Of a stretch of 31,797 bases of DNA, positions 17,617-25,094 are shown one piece after another. Below the pieces are notes generated by a model. The model was given only the letters and a program-made list of their open reading frames with translations, searched no databases and had not been told where the DNA came from. The position numbers were made by a program, and so were the translations under genes. The DNA is from an uncultured Gilliamella sp. (GTDB taxonomy: Bacteria > Pseudomonadota > Gammaproteobacteria > Enterobacterales > Enterobacteriaceae): contig CALYQY010000017.1 of the NCBI GenBank assembly GCA_945291235.1, positions 1-31,797 on the forward strand, in the 5' to 3' direction. The first letter of the stretch is position 1, and each line of letters opens with the position of its first letter.

Positions 17617-17641
17617 ATATCGCCGATGTTATCGGCGATAT
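17617..17641. terminator. Hairpin between convergent gmk and gloA
   Basis: Perfect 11-bp arms (atatcgccgat and atcggcgatat) with a 3-nt loop. Neither strand has a proper U-tract. It sits midway between two convergent stops. Confidence 0.6.
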
Positions 17642-17656
17642 ATAAAAGCGTTAGAG

Positions 17657-18064
17657 TTAATTACCTAGTCCTTGATCAGCCTGATCATTCTGAATAAGTT
17701 CTATCTTATAACCGTCGGGATCTTCAACAAATGCTATAATGGTCGTTCCACCTTTCACGGGACCAGCTTCACGGGTTACGTTACCACCAGCAAGTTTAAC
17801 ATCTTCACACATTTTGGCGACATCATCAACACCAATAGCAATATGACCAAATGCATTACCAAGGTCATACTCTTGCGTTCCCCAGTTATACGTTAGCTCA
17901 ATAACGGAACTGACAGATTCATCATCATAACCGACGAAAGCTAACGAATATTTGTATTCTGTATTTTCACTTGTTCTTAATACTTTCATTCCCATAACTT
18001 GAGTATAAAAATCAATAGAACGTTGTAAGTCTCCTACACGTATCATCGTATGTAAAATGCGCAT
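17657..18064 (-). CDS. gloA: Lactoylglutathione lyase (glyoxalase I)
   Basis: GloA converts the hemithioacetal of methylglyoxal and glutathione to S-lactoylglutathione, the first step of methylglyoxal detoxification. The 135-residue length matches E. coli. All four metal ligands are in place: His5, Glu56 (VIELTYN), His74 (GHIAIGV) and Glu122 (YKIELIQ). The usual [12 protein letters not shown] and [10 protein letters not shown] blocks are intact. An AGGAA ribosome site is nine bases upstream. Methylglyoxal arises from dihydroxyacetone phosphate, the substrate of tpiA elsewhere in the window; the two genes are not linked in an operon. Confidence 0.97.
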   Translation of the reverse strand: MRILHTMIRVGDLQRSIDFYTQVMGMKVLRTSENTEYKYSLAFVGYDDESVSSVIELTYNWGTQEYDLGNAFGHIAIGVDDVAKMCEDVKLAGGNVTREAGPVKGGTTIIAFVEDPDGYKIELIQNDQADQGLGN

Positions 18065-18237
18065 TGCTAAAATATTCCTTTTTATTAGTGAAATTAATAT
18101 TGAGTTTATATGTTCATATTTAGTGACGCAAATTTTTTTGATGTCATAGCAGGCAAAACATTATCAACCGCGTGATAAAACGTTTAGTAGTTTAGATGAA
18201 GTAGAGTATGAAATCGCTTTCATATAAAATAGATAGA

Positions 18238-18274
18238 AAGACTTTTATTTATACAAGGTATAAACAAAAGTCTT
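18238..18274 (-). terminator. Long AT-rich hairpin downstream of slyB
   Basis: Two 17-bp arms (18238-18254 and 18258-18274) differ at one position and close a 3-nt loop (aag). It lies 45 bp after the slyB stop on the minus strand and has no U-tract worth the name. Confidence 0.5.
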
Positions 18275-18319
18275 GGAATGTAAACTAATAATAAATGGGT
18301 TAGTAACTTTTAATGACAA

Positions 18320-18814
18320 CTATTGTGTTGAAGTAGTATAACGAGGAGAAGCACTTATCTGCCTTCCATTACTCACTAATCTAACTTGTTGACCAACATA
18401 AAACTCTTTGGTTGTGCCTTTTTGCACAATCACAATATTTGCACCATTTGCTTGCTTAATTTCTAATTCAACCGCATTTGATTGGCTTGCTTTATCCTCG
18501 ATTGTGTTACCAATTAAAGCACCACCAATCGCACCTGTTGCAACGGCTAAAGCTCTACCGGCTCCATCACCAATGGTGTTACCAAGTACACCACCAATCA
18601 CAGCACCACCTAACGAACCTACCACATTTTCACTTCGTCCATTAGATGCATTTGTTTGAATTTTAACTGGTCTTACTGAAACAACAGTGCCATAACTTAC
18701 TTGTTGAACTTGTTTCGCTTGATCGGTTGTATAAACATCGCCAGAATAGATATCACTATTACTACATCCCGAAAGGATAGCAACTATGATACTTGTTAAA
18801 ACAATTTTTTTCAT
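18320..18814 (-). CDS. slyB: Outer-membrane glycine-zipper lipoprotein SlyB
   Basis: The 164-residue precursor starts with a lipoprotein signal ending in LSGC (Cys17). The mature part has GDVYTTDQAKQVQQVSYGT, VVSVRPVKIQ, then a glycine zipper at about 66-106 (GGAVIGGVLGNTIGDGAGRA, GAIGGALIG), and a C-terminal domain with VELEIKQANG and GQQVRLVSNG. These match SlyB/Pcp along the whole length. SlyB is an outer-membrane lipoprotein, part of the PhoPQ regulon in enterics, that stabilises the membrane under stress. No operon partner is adjacent. Confidence 0.94.
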   Translation of the reverse strand: MKKIVLTSIIVAILSGCSNSDIYSGDVYTTDQAKQVQQVSYGTVVSVRPVKIQTNASNGRSENVVGSLGGAVIGGVLGNTIGDGAGRALAVATGAIGGALIGNTIEDKASQSNAVELEIKQANGANIVIVQKGTTKEFYVGQQVRLVSNGRQISASPRYTTSTQ

Positions 18815-18943
18815 ATTTGATTCCCCATATATATTATTGAAGTTATACTTTTTTTGTCAGATTAAGCATAATATTCTTTTACAATAACAACAATATCTTT
18901 TTCATTATTTTATCAATAGATAATACAATTTACATTTAAGTTG

Positions 18944-18953
18944 GAGTATACTC
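18944..18953. repeat. 10-bp palindrome upstream of the small lipoprotein gene
   Basis: Perfect palindrome GAGTATACTC about 34 bp before the lipoprotein start and 254 bp before seqA. It could be an operator, or the TATACT within it could be a -10 element. Confidence 0.3.
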
Positions 18954-18986
18954 AAGTTAATAGTTTATATGACATACAATAAGTAT

Positions 18987-19184
18987 ATGAAACGGTTATT
19001 TTTTCAATTATTATTATCAGTTATGATATCGGCCTGTCATAATTCATATCAACAACAAAAAAATGACGTAATAACAAACATTAAGCCGCAAGATGAGGTT
19101 CATAATGATTGTTTAAATAATAGCGTAACACAAAACTTACATAAAATTGACAATATTGCTGTACAAGGGTGTCCAGTAAGATAA
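18987..19184 (+). CDS. Small putative lipoprotein of unknown function
   Basis: A 65-residue reading frame with a basic start (MKRLFF), a hydrophobic stretch and a lipobox-like MISAC (Cys17), followed by about 48 polar residues rich in Asn and Gln and containing two further cysteines. I do not recognise it. The frame extends to an ATG at 18969; 18987 is preferred because it gives a normal signal length, although neither start has a ribosome site. It ends 22 bp before seqA in the same direction and may share its promoter. It could be spurious; the signal-peptide layout is the main argument for it. Confidence 0.5.
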   Translation: MKRLFFQLLLSVMISACHNSYQQQKNDVITNIKPQDEVHNDCLNNSVTQNLHKIDNIAVQGCPVR

Positions 19185-19206
19185 TCTAATAGGCATAATT
19201 AACATA

Positions 19207-19716
19207 ATGAAAACTATCGAAATTGACGACGAATTATATAAATTTATTGCAGGGCAAACAAAACACATTGGTGAAGATGCATCAAGTATATTGCGACGTT
19301 TGTTAAAAATAGAAGCGGATCCTGTTAACTCAAACGCCAAAGTTCATTTAGAAAGTCATTACTCGATGTTCAATGATTTGTTAACCAGCGATACCTTTAC
19401 GAATGAAAAATCGATTATAAGTCGTTTTTTATTATTACTCGCTGCGCTTTATAACTATAATCCAGCACTTTTTGCCATTGCGGCGACGTCGCTTCATGGT
19501 AGTAAACGCCAATATCTAGCCAAAGATAAAAAATCTCTAGAGATTTCGGGTAAAAATACTAAACCTCGTGAAATTATTGGCACACCTTATTGGGTAATCA
19601 GTAATACCAATACGGCAAGAAAAATTTATATCATTGAATCAATCATGAGCGACATGGGGATTTCAGAAAATACGATTAACCAAATTAAAGATGTGTTTTC
19701 AACATCAGTGAAATAA
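19207..19716 (+). CDS. seqA: Negative modulator of replication initiation SeqA
   Basis: SeqA binds hemimethylated GATC sites, sequesters oriC after initiation, and organises newly replicated DNA. The 169-residue protein has the N-terminal oligomerisation domain (MKTIEIDDELYKFIAGQT, then GEDASSILRRLL), a short linker, and a C-terminal DNA-binding domain ending with GTPYWVISNTNTARKIYIIESIMSDMG. It is about 12 residues shorter than E. coli SeqA, mainly in the linker. Its presence implies Dam methylation in this organism. It is followed by pgm, the same pair as in E. coli. Confidence 0.96.
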   Translation: MKTIEIDDELYKFIAGQTKHIGEDASSILRRLLKIEADPVNSNAKVHLESHYSMFNDLLTSDTFTNEKSIISRFLLLLAALYNYNPALFAIAATSLHGSKRQYLAKDKKSLEISGKNTKPREIIGTPYWVISNTNTARKIYIIESIMSDMGISENTINQIKDVFSTSVK

Positions 19717-19795
19717 AATTTCTGTGGTCACATATTAATCAGAAAAGCGCTGTAACCATTATCAAATGATTAAAAATTATGTAGAGGAGCGAAAA

Positions 19796-21433
19796 ATGGC
19801 AAACCATAGCCGAGCGGGATTATTAGCTAAACCTTCTGATCTAATCAATGTGGAAACCTTACAAGATAACTATTTTCGAATTAAACCCGATACCGATAAT
19901 ATCAGCCAATTGGTGATTTTCGGCACTTCAGGACATCGAGGTAGTTCAAATAAAGGCACATTCAATGAAGCCCATATACTCGCTATCGCTCAAGCTATTG
20001 CCGAATACCGTAAATCCCATGGTATCACTGGTCCTTGTTTTATTGGTCAAGATACGCATGCTTTATCTGAATTAGCGCTCAAATCAGTGCTTGAAGTGTT
20101 CGTTGCTAACGAACAGACTGTTGTTATTGCACATGATTGGGGATATACCCCTACTCCAGTTATTTCACATGCAATTTTAACGTATAATCAAGATAAAAAA
20201 TCACAGCTTGCTGATGGTATTGTCATTACTCCTTCCCATAATCCCCCAGAAGATGGTGGAATTAAATATAATCCAACAAATGGTGGCCCTGCTGATACTG
20301 ACATCACTAAACAAATCGAACATCGAGCAAATGAACTCCTTAAACAGCAATTAGACGGTGTGAAAAGGGTCTCATTAGACAAAGCCACTCATTCACAATT
20401 TATTCATACCAAAGAATATGAGACTGATTATATTAACGATCTGGAAAACATTGTTGATCTTGCATTGATTAAATCTTCATCGCTTAAAATAGGCGTTGAT
20501 CCATTAGGTGGCGCAGGTATTACCTATTGGCCTCGAATTGCTGAAAAGTATGGTCTGAATCTTGATATTGTAAATAACAAAATTGATCCTACCTTTAGTT
20601 TTATGCATTTAGATCACGACGAAGTGATCAGAATGGATTGTTCAAGCCGCTGGGCAATGGATGGTTTGTTAAATTTAAAAGACAAGTTTGATCTAGCATT
20701 CGGTAATGACACCGATTTTGATCGCCATGGGATCGTTACGCCAAAAGGATTAATGAACCCAAACGCTTATCTTTCAGCTTGTGTAAATTATTTATTTCAG
20801 CACCGTCCAGAGTGGCATAAAGATGTTGCCATTGGCAAAACAGTGGTGACAAGTTCAATGATAGATCGCGTTGCAAACAGTCTAAACCGAAAATTTTTAG
20901 AATACCCTGTCGGTTTTAAATGGTATGCCCAAGGACTTTATGATGGTCAATTAGGTTTTGCCGGTGAAGAAAGTGCAGGCGCATCATTTTTACGAACGAA
21001 TGGTAAAGTTTGGTCAACCGATAAAGATGGGATTATTTTATGTCTACTGGCAGCAGAAATGACCGCCAAAATAGGCAAAAACCCTCAAGAACAATATCAA
21101 CAACTTGAGGATAAATTTGGCGTTTCTTATTATGGCAGAATCCAGGCACCCGCATCATTTGCTGAAAAACAAAAACTAGCCAAACTTGATGCAAGCCAAC
21201 TGACAACCGATCAACTTGCGGGTGAAAAAATTACCCAATGTTTAACCTCTGCGCCAGCTAATCATGCCCCAATTGGTGGATTGAAAGTTATCACTGAAAA
21301 TGGCTGGTTTGCAGCCCGACCTTCTGGCACTGAAGATGCGTATAAAATTTATGCGGAAAGTTTTATCAGCAATCAGCATTTAGCTTTACTTCAAGAAGAA
21401 GCACAACAAATTGTTGCTAATGCCATTAAGTAA
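19796..21433 (+). CDS. pgm: Phosphoglucomutase (alpha-D-glucose)
   Basis: Pgm interconverts glucose 1-phosphate and glucose 6-phosphate, linking glycolysis to UDP-glucose and glycogen. The 545-residue length equals that of E. coli. Visible motifs are GTSGHRG near 43-49, the active-site loop [12 protein letters not shown] with phosphorylated Ser147, the metal-binding DTDFDRHG, the sugar-specificity GEESAGASF, and the phosphate-binding [12 protein letters not shown] near the end. The start at 19796 follows GAGGAG by five bases; the open frame ten codons upstream has no support. It is cotranscribed with or read through from seqA and ends at a strong terminator. Confidence 0.97.
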   Translation: MANHSRAGLLAKPSDLINVETLQDNYFRIKPDTDNISQLVIFGTSGHRGSSNKGTFNEAHILAIAQAIAEYRKSHGITGPCFIGQDTHALSELALKSVLEVFVANEQTVVIAHDWGYTPTPVISHAILTYNQDKKSQLADGIVITPSHNPPEDGGIKYNPTNGGPADTDITKQIEHRANELLKQQLDGVKRVSLDKATHSQFIHTKEYETDYINDLENIVDLALIKSSSLKIGVDPLGGAGITYWPRIAEKYGLNLDIVNNKIDPTFSFMHLDHDEVIRMDCSSRWAMDGLLNLKDKFDLAFGNDTDFDRHGIVTPKGLMNPNAYLSACVNYLFQHRPEWHKDVAIGKTVVTSSMIDRVANSLNRKFLEYPVGFKWYAQGLYDGQLGFAGEESAGASFLRTNGKVWSTDKDGIILCLLAAEMTAKIGKNPQEQYQQLEDKFGVSYYGRIQAPASFAEKQKLAKLDASQLTTDQLAGEKITQCLTSAPANHAPIGGLKVITENGWFAARPSGTEDAYKIYAESFISNQHLALLQEEAQQIVANAIK

Positions 21434-21442
21434 TTGAAACAA

Positions 21443-21467
21443 AAAAGCCGACGTTATGTCGGCTTTT
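21443..21467 (+). terminator. Rho-independent terminator after pgm
   Basis: A perfect 10-bp stem (aaaagccgac and gtcggctttt) with a 5-nt loop; the T-run is part of the second arm. It lies 10 bp after the pgm stop. Confidence 0.85.
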
Positions 21468-21833
21468 AATTATGAATGTACGAAAAATATTTTTATTGTT
21501 TTTTTTTATAGGTAGTTGTACATAGCTTAATGAAATATGCTTAATACACCCACATTGTGAACATTTGACGCTTAATGTTTTCGTAGTCATTTTACTTTAT
21601 TTATATTTGTTAATTTCAAGTTATTTAAGTCTAAATTTGGAAAATCTACAACAACAATAACAAGGTCTAAACCACAATTGAGTGACCAAATAATTTATAA
21701 ATTAAAATTAAGTTTATCAACTTAATCAGTGAAGTTAATGATAAGTGGTTTACTGTTTATGTAAGAAAAATTGGATAGATGTCATCATATCCCCAATAAA
21801 TTGATGTTTTTTATTGAGGATGTGATTTAGTTT
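21468..21833. other. pgm-rluB intergenic region
   Basis: About 370 bp with no convincing gene. It holds a 17-codon frame at 21472-21525 (+) that reads like a lipoprotein signal ending in GSC and then stops, and the rluB 3' hairpin at 21784-21826. The rest is AT-rich DNA in which I see nothing. Confidence 0.4.
21784..21826 (-). terminator. Long 3' hairpin after rluB, no U-tract
   Basis: 17-nt arms (21784-21800 and 21810-21826) pair at all but one position, counting one G-U, around a 9-nt loop. It begins 7 bp beyond the rluB stop on the minus strand. Confidence 0.5.
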
Positions 21834-22718
21834 TTAGATTCGTGTTGGTTTTTTGGCTGTGGCTTGTCTTGATGATTTTGACAAGTTGTTAAGTTTAGTT
21901 CTTTTTGGTCTGAAACTACGTTTATCCGTTTTGGCGTCAATGAATGATTTGGATTCTTTTGCTAATCCGACAATATCACGTAGATAATTAACCGAATCAA
22001 TACTTAACTCCATCCAAGTTCCTCGTGATAAACCTTTAGGCAAGGTTATATTGCCATAACGAATACGCAGCAAACGGCTTACTTGTACATCAATCGCTTC
22101 CCACATTCGTCGCACTTCACGGTTACGCCCTTCAGTTATGACGACATTAAACCACTGATTTAAACCATCACCACCTTGCGCTTTTACAGATTTAAAAGAA
22201 GCTGGGCCATCTTCAAGTTGCACCCCTTTGCGTAATTGATTAACTTGCTGATCAGTCACATTTCCAAATACACGTACCGCATATTCACGTTCTATTTCAT
22301 GACGAGGATGCATTAATCGATTAGCCAATTCACCATCTGTGGTAAAAAGGAGTAAACCGGAAGTATTAATATCCAATCGTCCAATATTAATCCAACGGGC
22401 ATTTTTTAAACGCGGTAATCGAGCAAAAACCGTTGCTCGCCCTTGTGGATCGCTTCGCGAACAGATTTCCCCTTCAGGTTTGTAATAGGCTAATACACGA
22501 CAAACCGTTTTTTCTTTACTTCTTAGCTGAACTAAGTGTCCATTAATTCGAATTTTAGGGTTAGCATTTACATCAACCCTATCACCTAATGTTGCAATTT
22601 TTCCGTCAACGCTAATTTTTCCTGCGGCTATCATCGCCTCAATTTCACGACGTGAGCCATTACCTAAATTAGCTAACACTTTTTGCAACTTTTCAGTATT
22701 GTCATTTACTTTTTTCAT
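21834..22718 (-). CDS. rluB: 23S rRNA pseudouridine(2605) synthase RluB
   Basis: RluB makes pseudouridine 2605 in 23S rRNA. The 294-residue protein has an N-terminal S4 RNA-binding domain (KLQKVLANLGNGSRREIEAMIAAGKISVDG), then the RsuA-family catalytic domain with Asp116 in GRLDINTSGLLLFT, the HEIEREYAVRV block and EGRNREVRRMWEA. The C-terminal 40 residues are basic and low complexity, as in other RluB proteins. A GAGGA ribosome site precedes the ATG. It is third in the minus-strand series rnm-yciO-rluB, separated from yciO by 266 bp, so it probably has its own promoter. Confidence 0.93.
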   Translation of the reverse strand: MKKVNDNTEKLQKVLANLGNGSRREIEAMIAAGKISVDGKIATLGDRVDVNANPKIRINGHLVQLRSKEKTVCRVLAYYKPEGEICSRSDPQGRATVFARLPRLKNARWINIGRLDINTSGLLLFTTDGELANRLMHPRHEIEREYAVRVFGNVTDQQVNQLRKGVQLEDGPASFKSVKAQGGDGLNQWFNVVITEGRNREVRRMWEAIDVQVSRLLRIRYGNITLPKGLSRGTWMELSIDSVNYLRDIVGLAKESKSFIDAKTDKRSFRPKRTKLNNLSKSSRQATAKKPTRI

Positions 22719-22984
22719 ATTTTCCTCGCTACCTTCACAGGTATCAGATTAACTATATCTTTGTTCGTTTTGTGAAAAACGACGATTTACTCATATTGCT
22801 TTACTAGCATTACAATTAATACGATAGTGCTCAGCTTGACTAACTTAAAAATGGATAGTGTTTACCAAACAAAATCTTTAGATTATCCATAATTTGAACT
22901 TCAATATTTCAAAAACACATAATAAATAGCTACCATGATTAAATAATCCAGATGCTTTTAATAGTGAGCTCTTGAAATATTTGA

Positions 22985-23608
22985 TCACGATTCAAAAGGT
23001 TTTATATCACCACTTCCTTGACGAATAATATCAGGGTAATCATTTGTTAAATCAATAACGGTTGTAGGTTGTTGACCTATATAACCACCATGGACAACAG
23101 CATCAAGTAGATGTCCAATTCTATCCTCAATTTCATCCGGATCGGATTGCGCTTCCTCTTCATTTGGTAAAATTAACGTTGTGGTCATCAATGGTTGCCC
23201 TAATAGATCCAGTAACGCTAAATCAATTTTGTTGTCCGGTATACGCAACCCTATGGTTTTTCGCTTGTCATTCATCAAGCGACGTGGTACTTCTTTACTT
23301 GCAGGTAAAATAAAAACGTATTTACCGGGCGTATTATTTTTTAACAGTCGAAACGTAATATTATCGACCATTGCATAGGAAGATAATTCCGATAAATCTC
23401 GACACATCAACGTAAAATTATGATATTTATCAAGCTGTCGTATTTTACAAATACGCTCAACACCATTTTTATTATCAAGCAAGCAACCTAATGAATAACC
23501 GGAATCAGTAGGAAAAGCGATAACGCCACCCTCTTTTAAGATTTTAACAACTTGTTCTAATAATCGATTTTGAGGATTGTCCGGATGAATATAAAAAGTT
23601 TGGCTCAT
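22985..23608 (-). CDS. yciO: YciO, YrdC/Sua5-family protein
   Basis: A 207-residue protein of the YrdC/Sua5 fold, closest to YciO. The YrdC-domain blocks are GGVIAFPTDSGYSLGC, KIRQLDKYHNFTLMC and TPGKYVFILPAS; the RKTIGLRIPDN segment is typical of YciO. Sua5/TsaC proteins make threonylcarbamoyl-adenylate for tRNA t6A; whether YciO does this in vivo is unsettled. In E. coli yciO sits between rnm and rluB, as here. Confidence 0.92.
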   Translation of the reverse strand: MSQTFYIHPDNPQNRLLEQVVKILKEGGVIAFPTDSGYSLGCLLDNKNGVERICKIRQLDKYHNFTLMCRDLSELSSYAMVDNITFRLLKNNTPGKYVFILPASKEVPRRLMNDKRKTIGLRIPDNKIDLALLDLLGQPLMTTTLILPNEEEAQSDPDEIEDRIGHLLDAVVHGGYIGQQPTTVIDLTNDYPDIIRQGSGDIKPFES

Positions 23609-23712
23609 AATGTTCTTCTATATTAATATTAAATTTAAAACACTTTTTACAATGTCAGATTGGCTATCATGAAGGTTGATAGCATGTTAACTTAAAGCAA
23701 TTTTAGTCCATA

Positions 23713-24549
23713 TTAATTTAGTTTCCAATTATGCCAAATCGGTGTGACACTGCCTGGCAAAGGGTGCGTTTTTCCTAAATCTAAATAGTTAACCAGATCA
23801 TGAAAATCCGAACCTTGCGAAGCAAGCAGTTCAAATTCGTTGGCTAATTTAGCTAATCGCTGTAAGTCATCTTGTGTTTGTCGGCTTTGCGAAACTTCAA
23901 TGGCATCACCACCCCAAGTTTTGAAATCATTAATTAATAATTTCAATTTAGTGCCAGTTAAATCATAACGGGTCGGGTGCGCTAATACTGCAAGTCCACC
24001 TGCCACATGAATCGCCGTTATTGCCTCTTCAATACTACACCATTTTGCTGGCACATAAGCATATCCACTTTTTCCAAGATATTTTTTAAATGCCGTTTTC
24101 ACATCTTTGACTAAACCTTGAGCAACAAGAAATCGAGCAAAGTGTGCACGAGACACAATATCCCCCTTTGAAAAAGTCTTTGCTTGTTCATAAGCATCAT
24201 CAATATGTAACTTGCCCAATTTATAGCTAATTGCCATTGCGCGATCAATCCGACCTTGTTCTTGAGCTTGAAGCAATGTTAATAATTGTTGATTTTCAAT
24301 ATCAATATTCAATCCAACAATATGAATTTCATTATTTTTCCAAGCGGTTGATATTTCAACTCCACTCACCAGTTTAACCGGAAGATTTTCAGTTAAGATC
24401 AACTTTTGCGCTTCAGGAATTCCTTTTATGGTATCGTGATCCGTTATCGCTAATATGTCAATTTGGTTATCGACAGCACGTTTAACCAGCTCGCTTGGTG
24501 ATAGAACACCATCAGAGGCTATAGTATGAGAATGCAAATCTACGATCAC
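23713..24549 (-). CDS. rnm: PHP-domain 5'-3' exoribonuclease RNase AM
   Basis: RNase AM (Rnm, formerly YciV/TrpH) trims 5' ends of rRNA and acts on short RNAs and pAp-like substrates. PHP metal-binding motifs are clear: DLHSHT close to the N-terminus, ITDHDT, VEISTAW and EIHIVGLNID, then VLAHPTRY and GSDFHD. I choose the GTG at 24549, which follows GAGAAA and puts DLHSHT at residues 4-9 (278 residues in all), close to E. coli. The frame stays open to a GTG at 24606, which would overlap the rraB upstream region by about 60 bp and add residues without family match. It is divergent from rraB. Confidence 0.9.
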   Translation of the reverse strand: MIVDLHSHTIASDGVLSPSELVKRAVDNQIDILAITDHDTIKGIPEAQKLILTENLPVKLVSGVEISTAWKNNEIHIVGLNIDIENQQLLTLLQAQEQGRIDRAMAISYKLGKLHIDDAYEQAKTFSKGDIVSRAHFARFLVAQGLVKDVKTAFKKYLGKSGYAYVPAKWCSIEEAITAIHVAGGLAVLAHPTRYDLTGTKLKLLINDFKTWGGDAIEVSQSRQTQDDLQRLAKLANEFELLASQGSDFHDLVNYLDLGKTHPLPGSVTPIWHNWKLN

Positions 24550-24619
24550 TTTTTTCTCGAAAATTATTTTTAAACGTGTAATATACCACACAATTTGCGT
24601 GACCACTAAAAGGTATATT

Positions 24620-25018
24620 ATGAAAGATCAAATTCTGCTTGCCCAACAAGATACTCAATCAATTATTGATGAACTTTTAGAAGATGGGAGTGATCCCCAT
24701 GCGCTATATTTGATAGAACATCATATTTCTTCAGAAAACTTTGATAAACTTGAAAAAGTTGCAGTAGAAGCCTATAAATTAGGTTATGAAGCAACAGATC
24801 CTGATGAAGATGTCGATGATTCTGGTAACGTTATTATTGGTTTTGATATCATCGCTGAAAGCCCCCTCAGTGCTGATTTAATCAATGCACAAATTGCCCA
24901 AATTATGACGTTGGCGCACCAATTTAATGTGAATTATGACGGTTGGGGCACTTATTTTGAAGACGGAAGTGACGATATTTTAGATGATAGCGTTTTTGAC
25001 AATGAAACGTTACATTAA
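24620..25018 (+). CDS. rraB: Regulator of ribonuclease activity B
   Basis: RraB binds RNase E and changes degradosome composition, inhibiting cleavage of some mRNAs. The 132-residue acidic protein has the conserved SIIDELLEDGSDPHALYLIEHH stretch, EKVAVEAYKLGYEATDPDED in the middle, LINAQIAQIMTLA, and YDGWGTYFEDG near the end. The ATG at 24620 is preferred because AAGG lies six bases upstream. It is divergent from rnm, so two genes of RNA turnover share one intergenic region of about 70 bp. Confidence 0.95.
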   Translation: MKDQILLAQQDTQSIIDELLEDGSDPHALYLIEHHISSENFDKLEKVAVEAYKLGYEATDPDEDVDDSGNVIIGFDIIAESPLSADLINAQIAQIMTLAHQFNVNYDGWGTYFEDGSDDILDDSVFDNETLH

Positions 25019-25043
25019 TAGCCTAGAAACATTGAACTAATTA

Positions 25044-25085
25044 TTTACCATTCTTATCCAATGGTGATTGGATAAAAATGGTAAA
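25044..25085. terminator. Hairpin between convergent rraB and chitobiase genes
   Basis: 19-nt arms (25044-25062 and 25067-25085) pair with one wobble around a ggtg loop. No clear U-tract follows on either strand. It is the only structure between the two stops. Confidence 0.6.
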
Positions 25086-25094
25086 CTGTTTCGA

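Noticed and set aside
22903..22981. 10-bp inverted repeat aatatttcaa...ttgaaatatt in the yciO-rluB spacer.
   Set aside because: The arms are pure AT-rich sequence 59 bp apart, easily due to chance in this composition.
23663..23683. 7-bp stem gctatca/tgatagc between yciO and rnm.
   Set aside because: Short and without a T-run; too weak to call a terminator.
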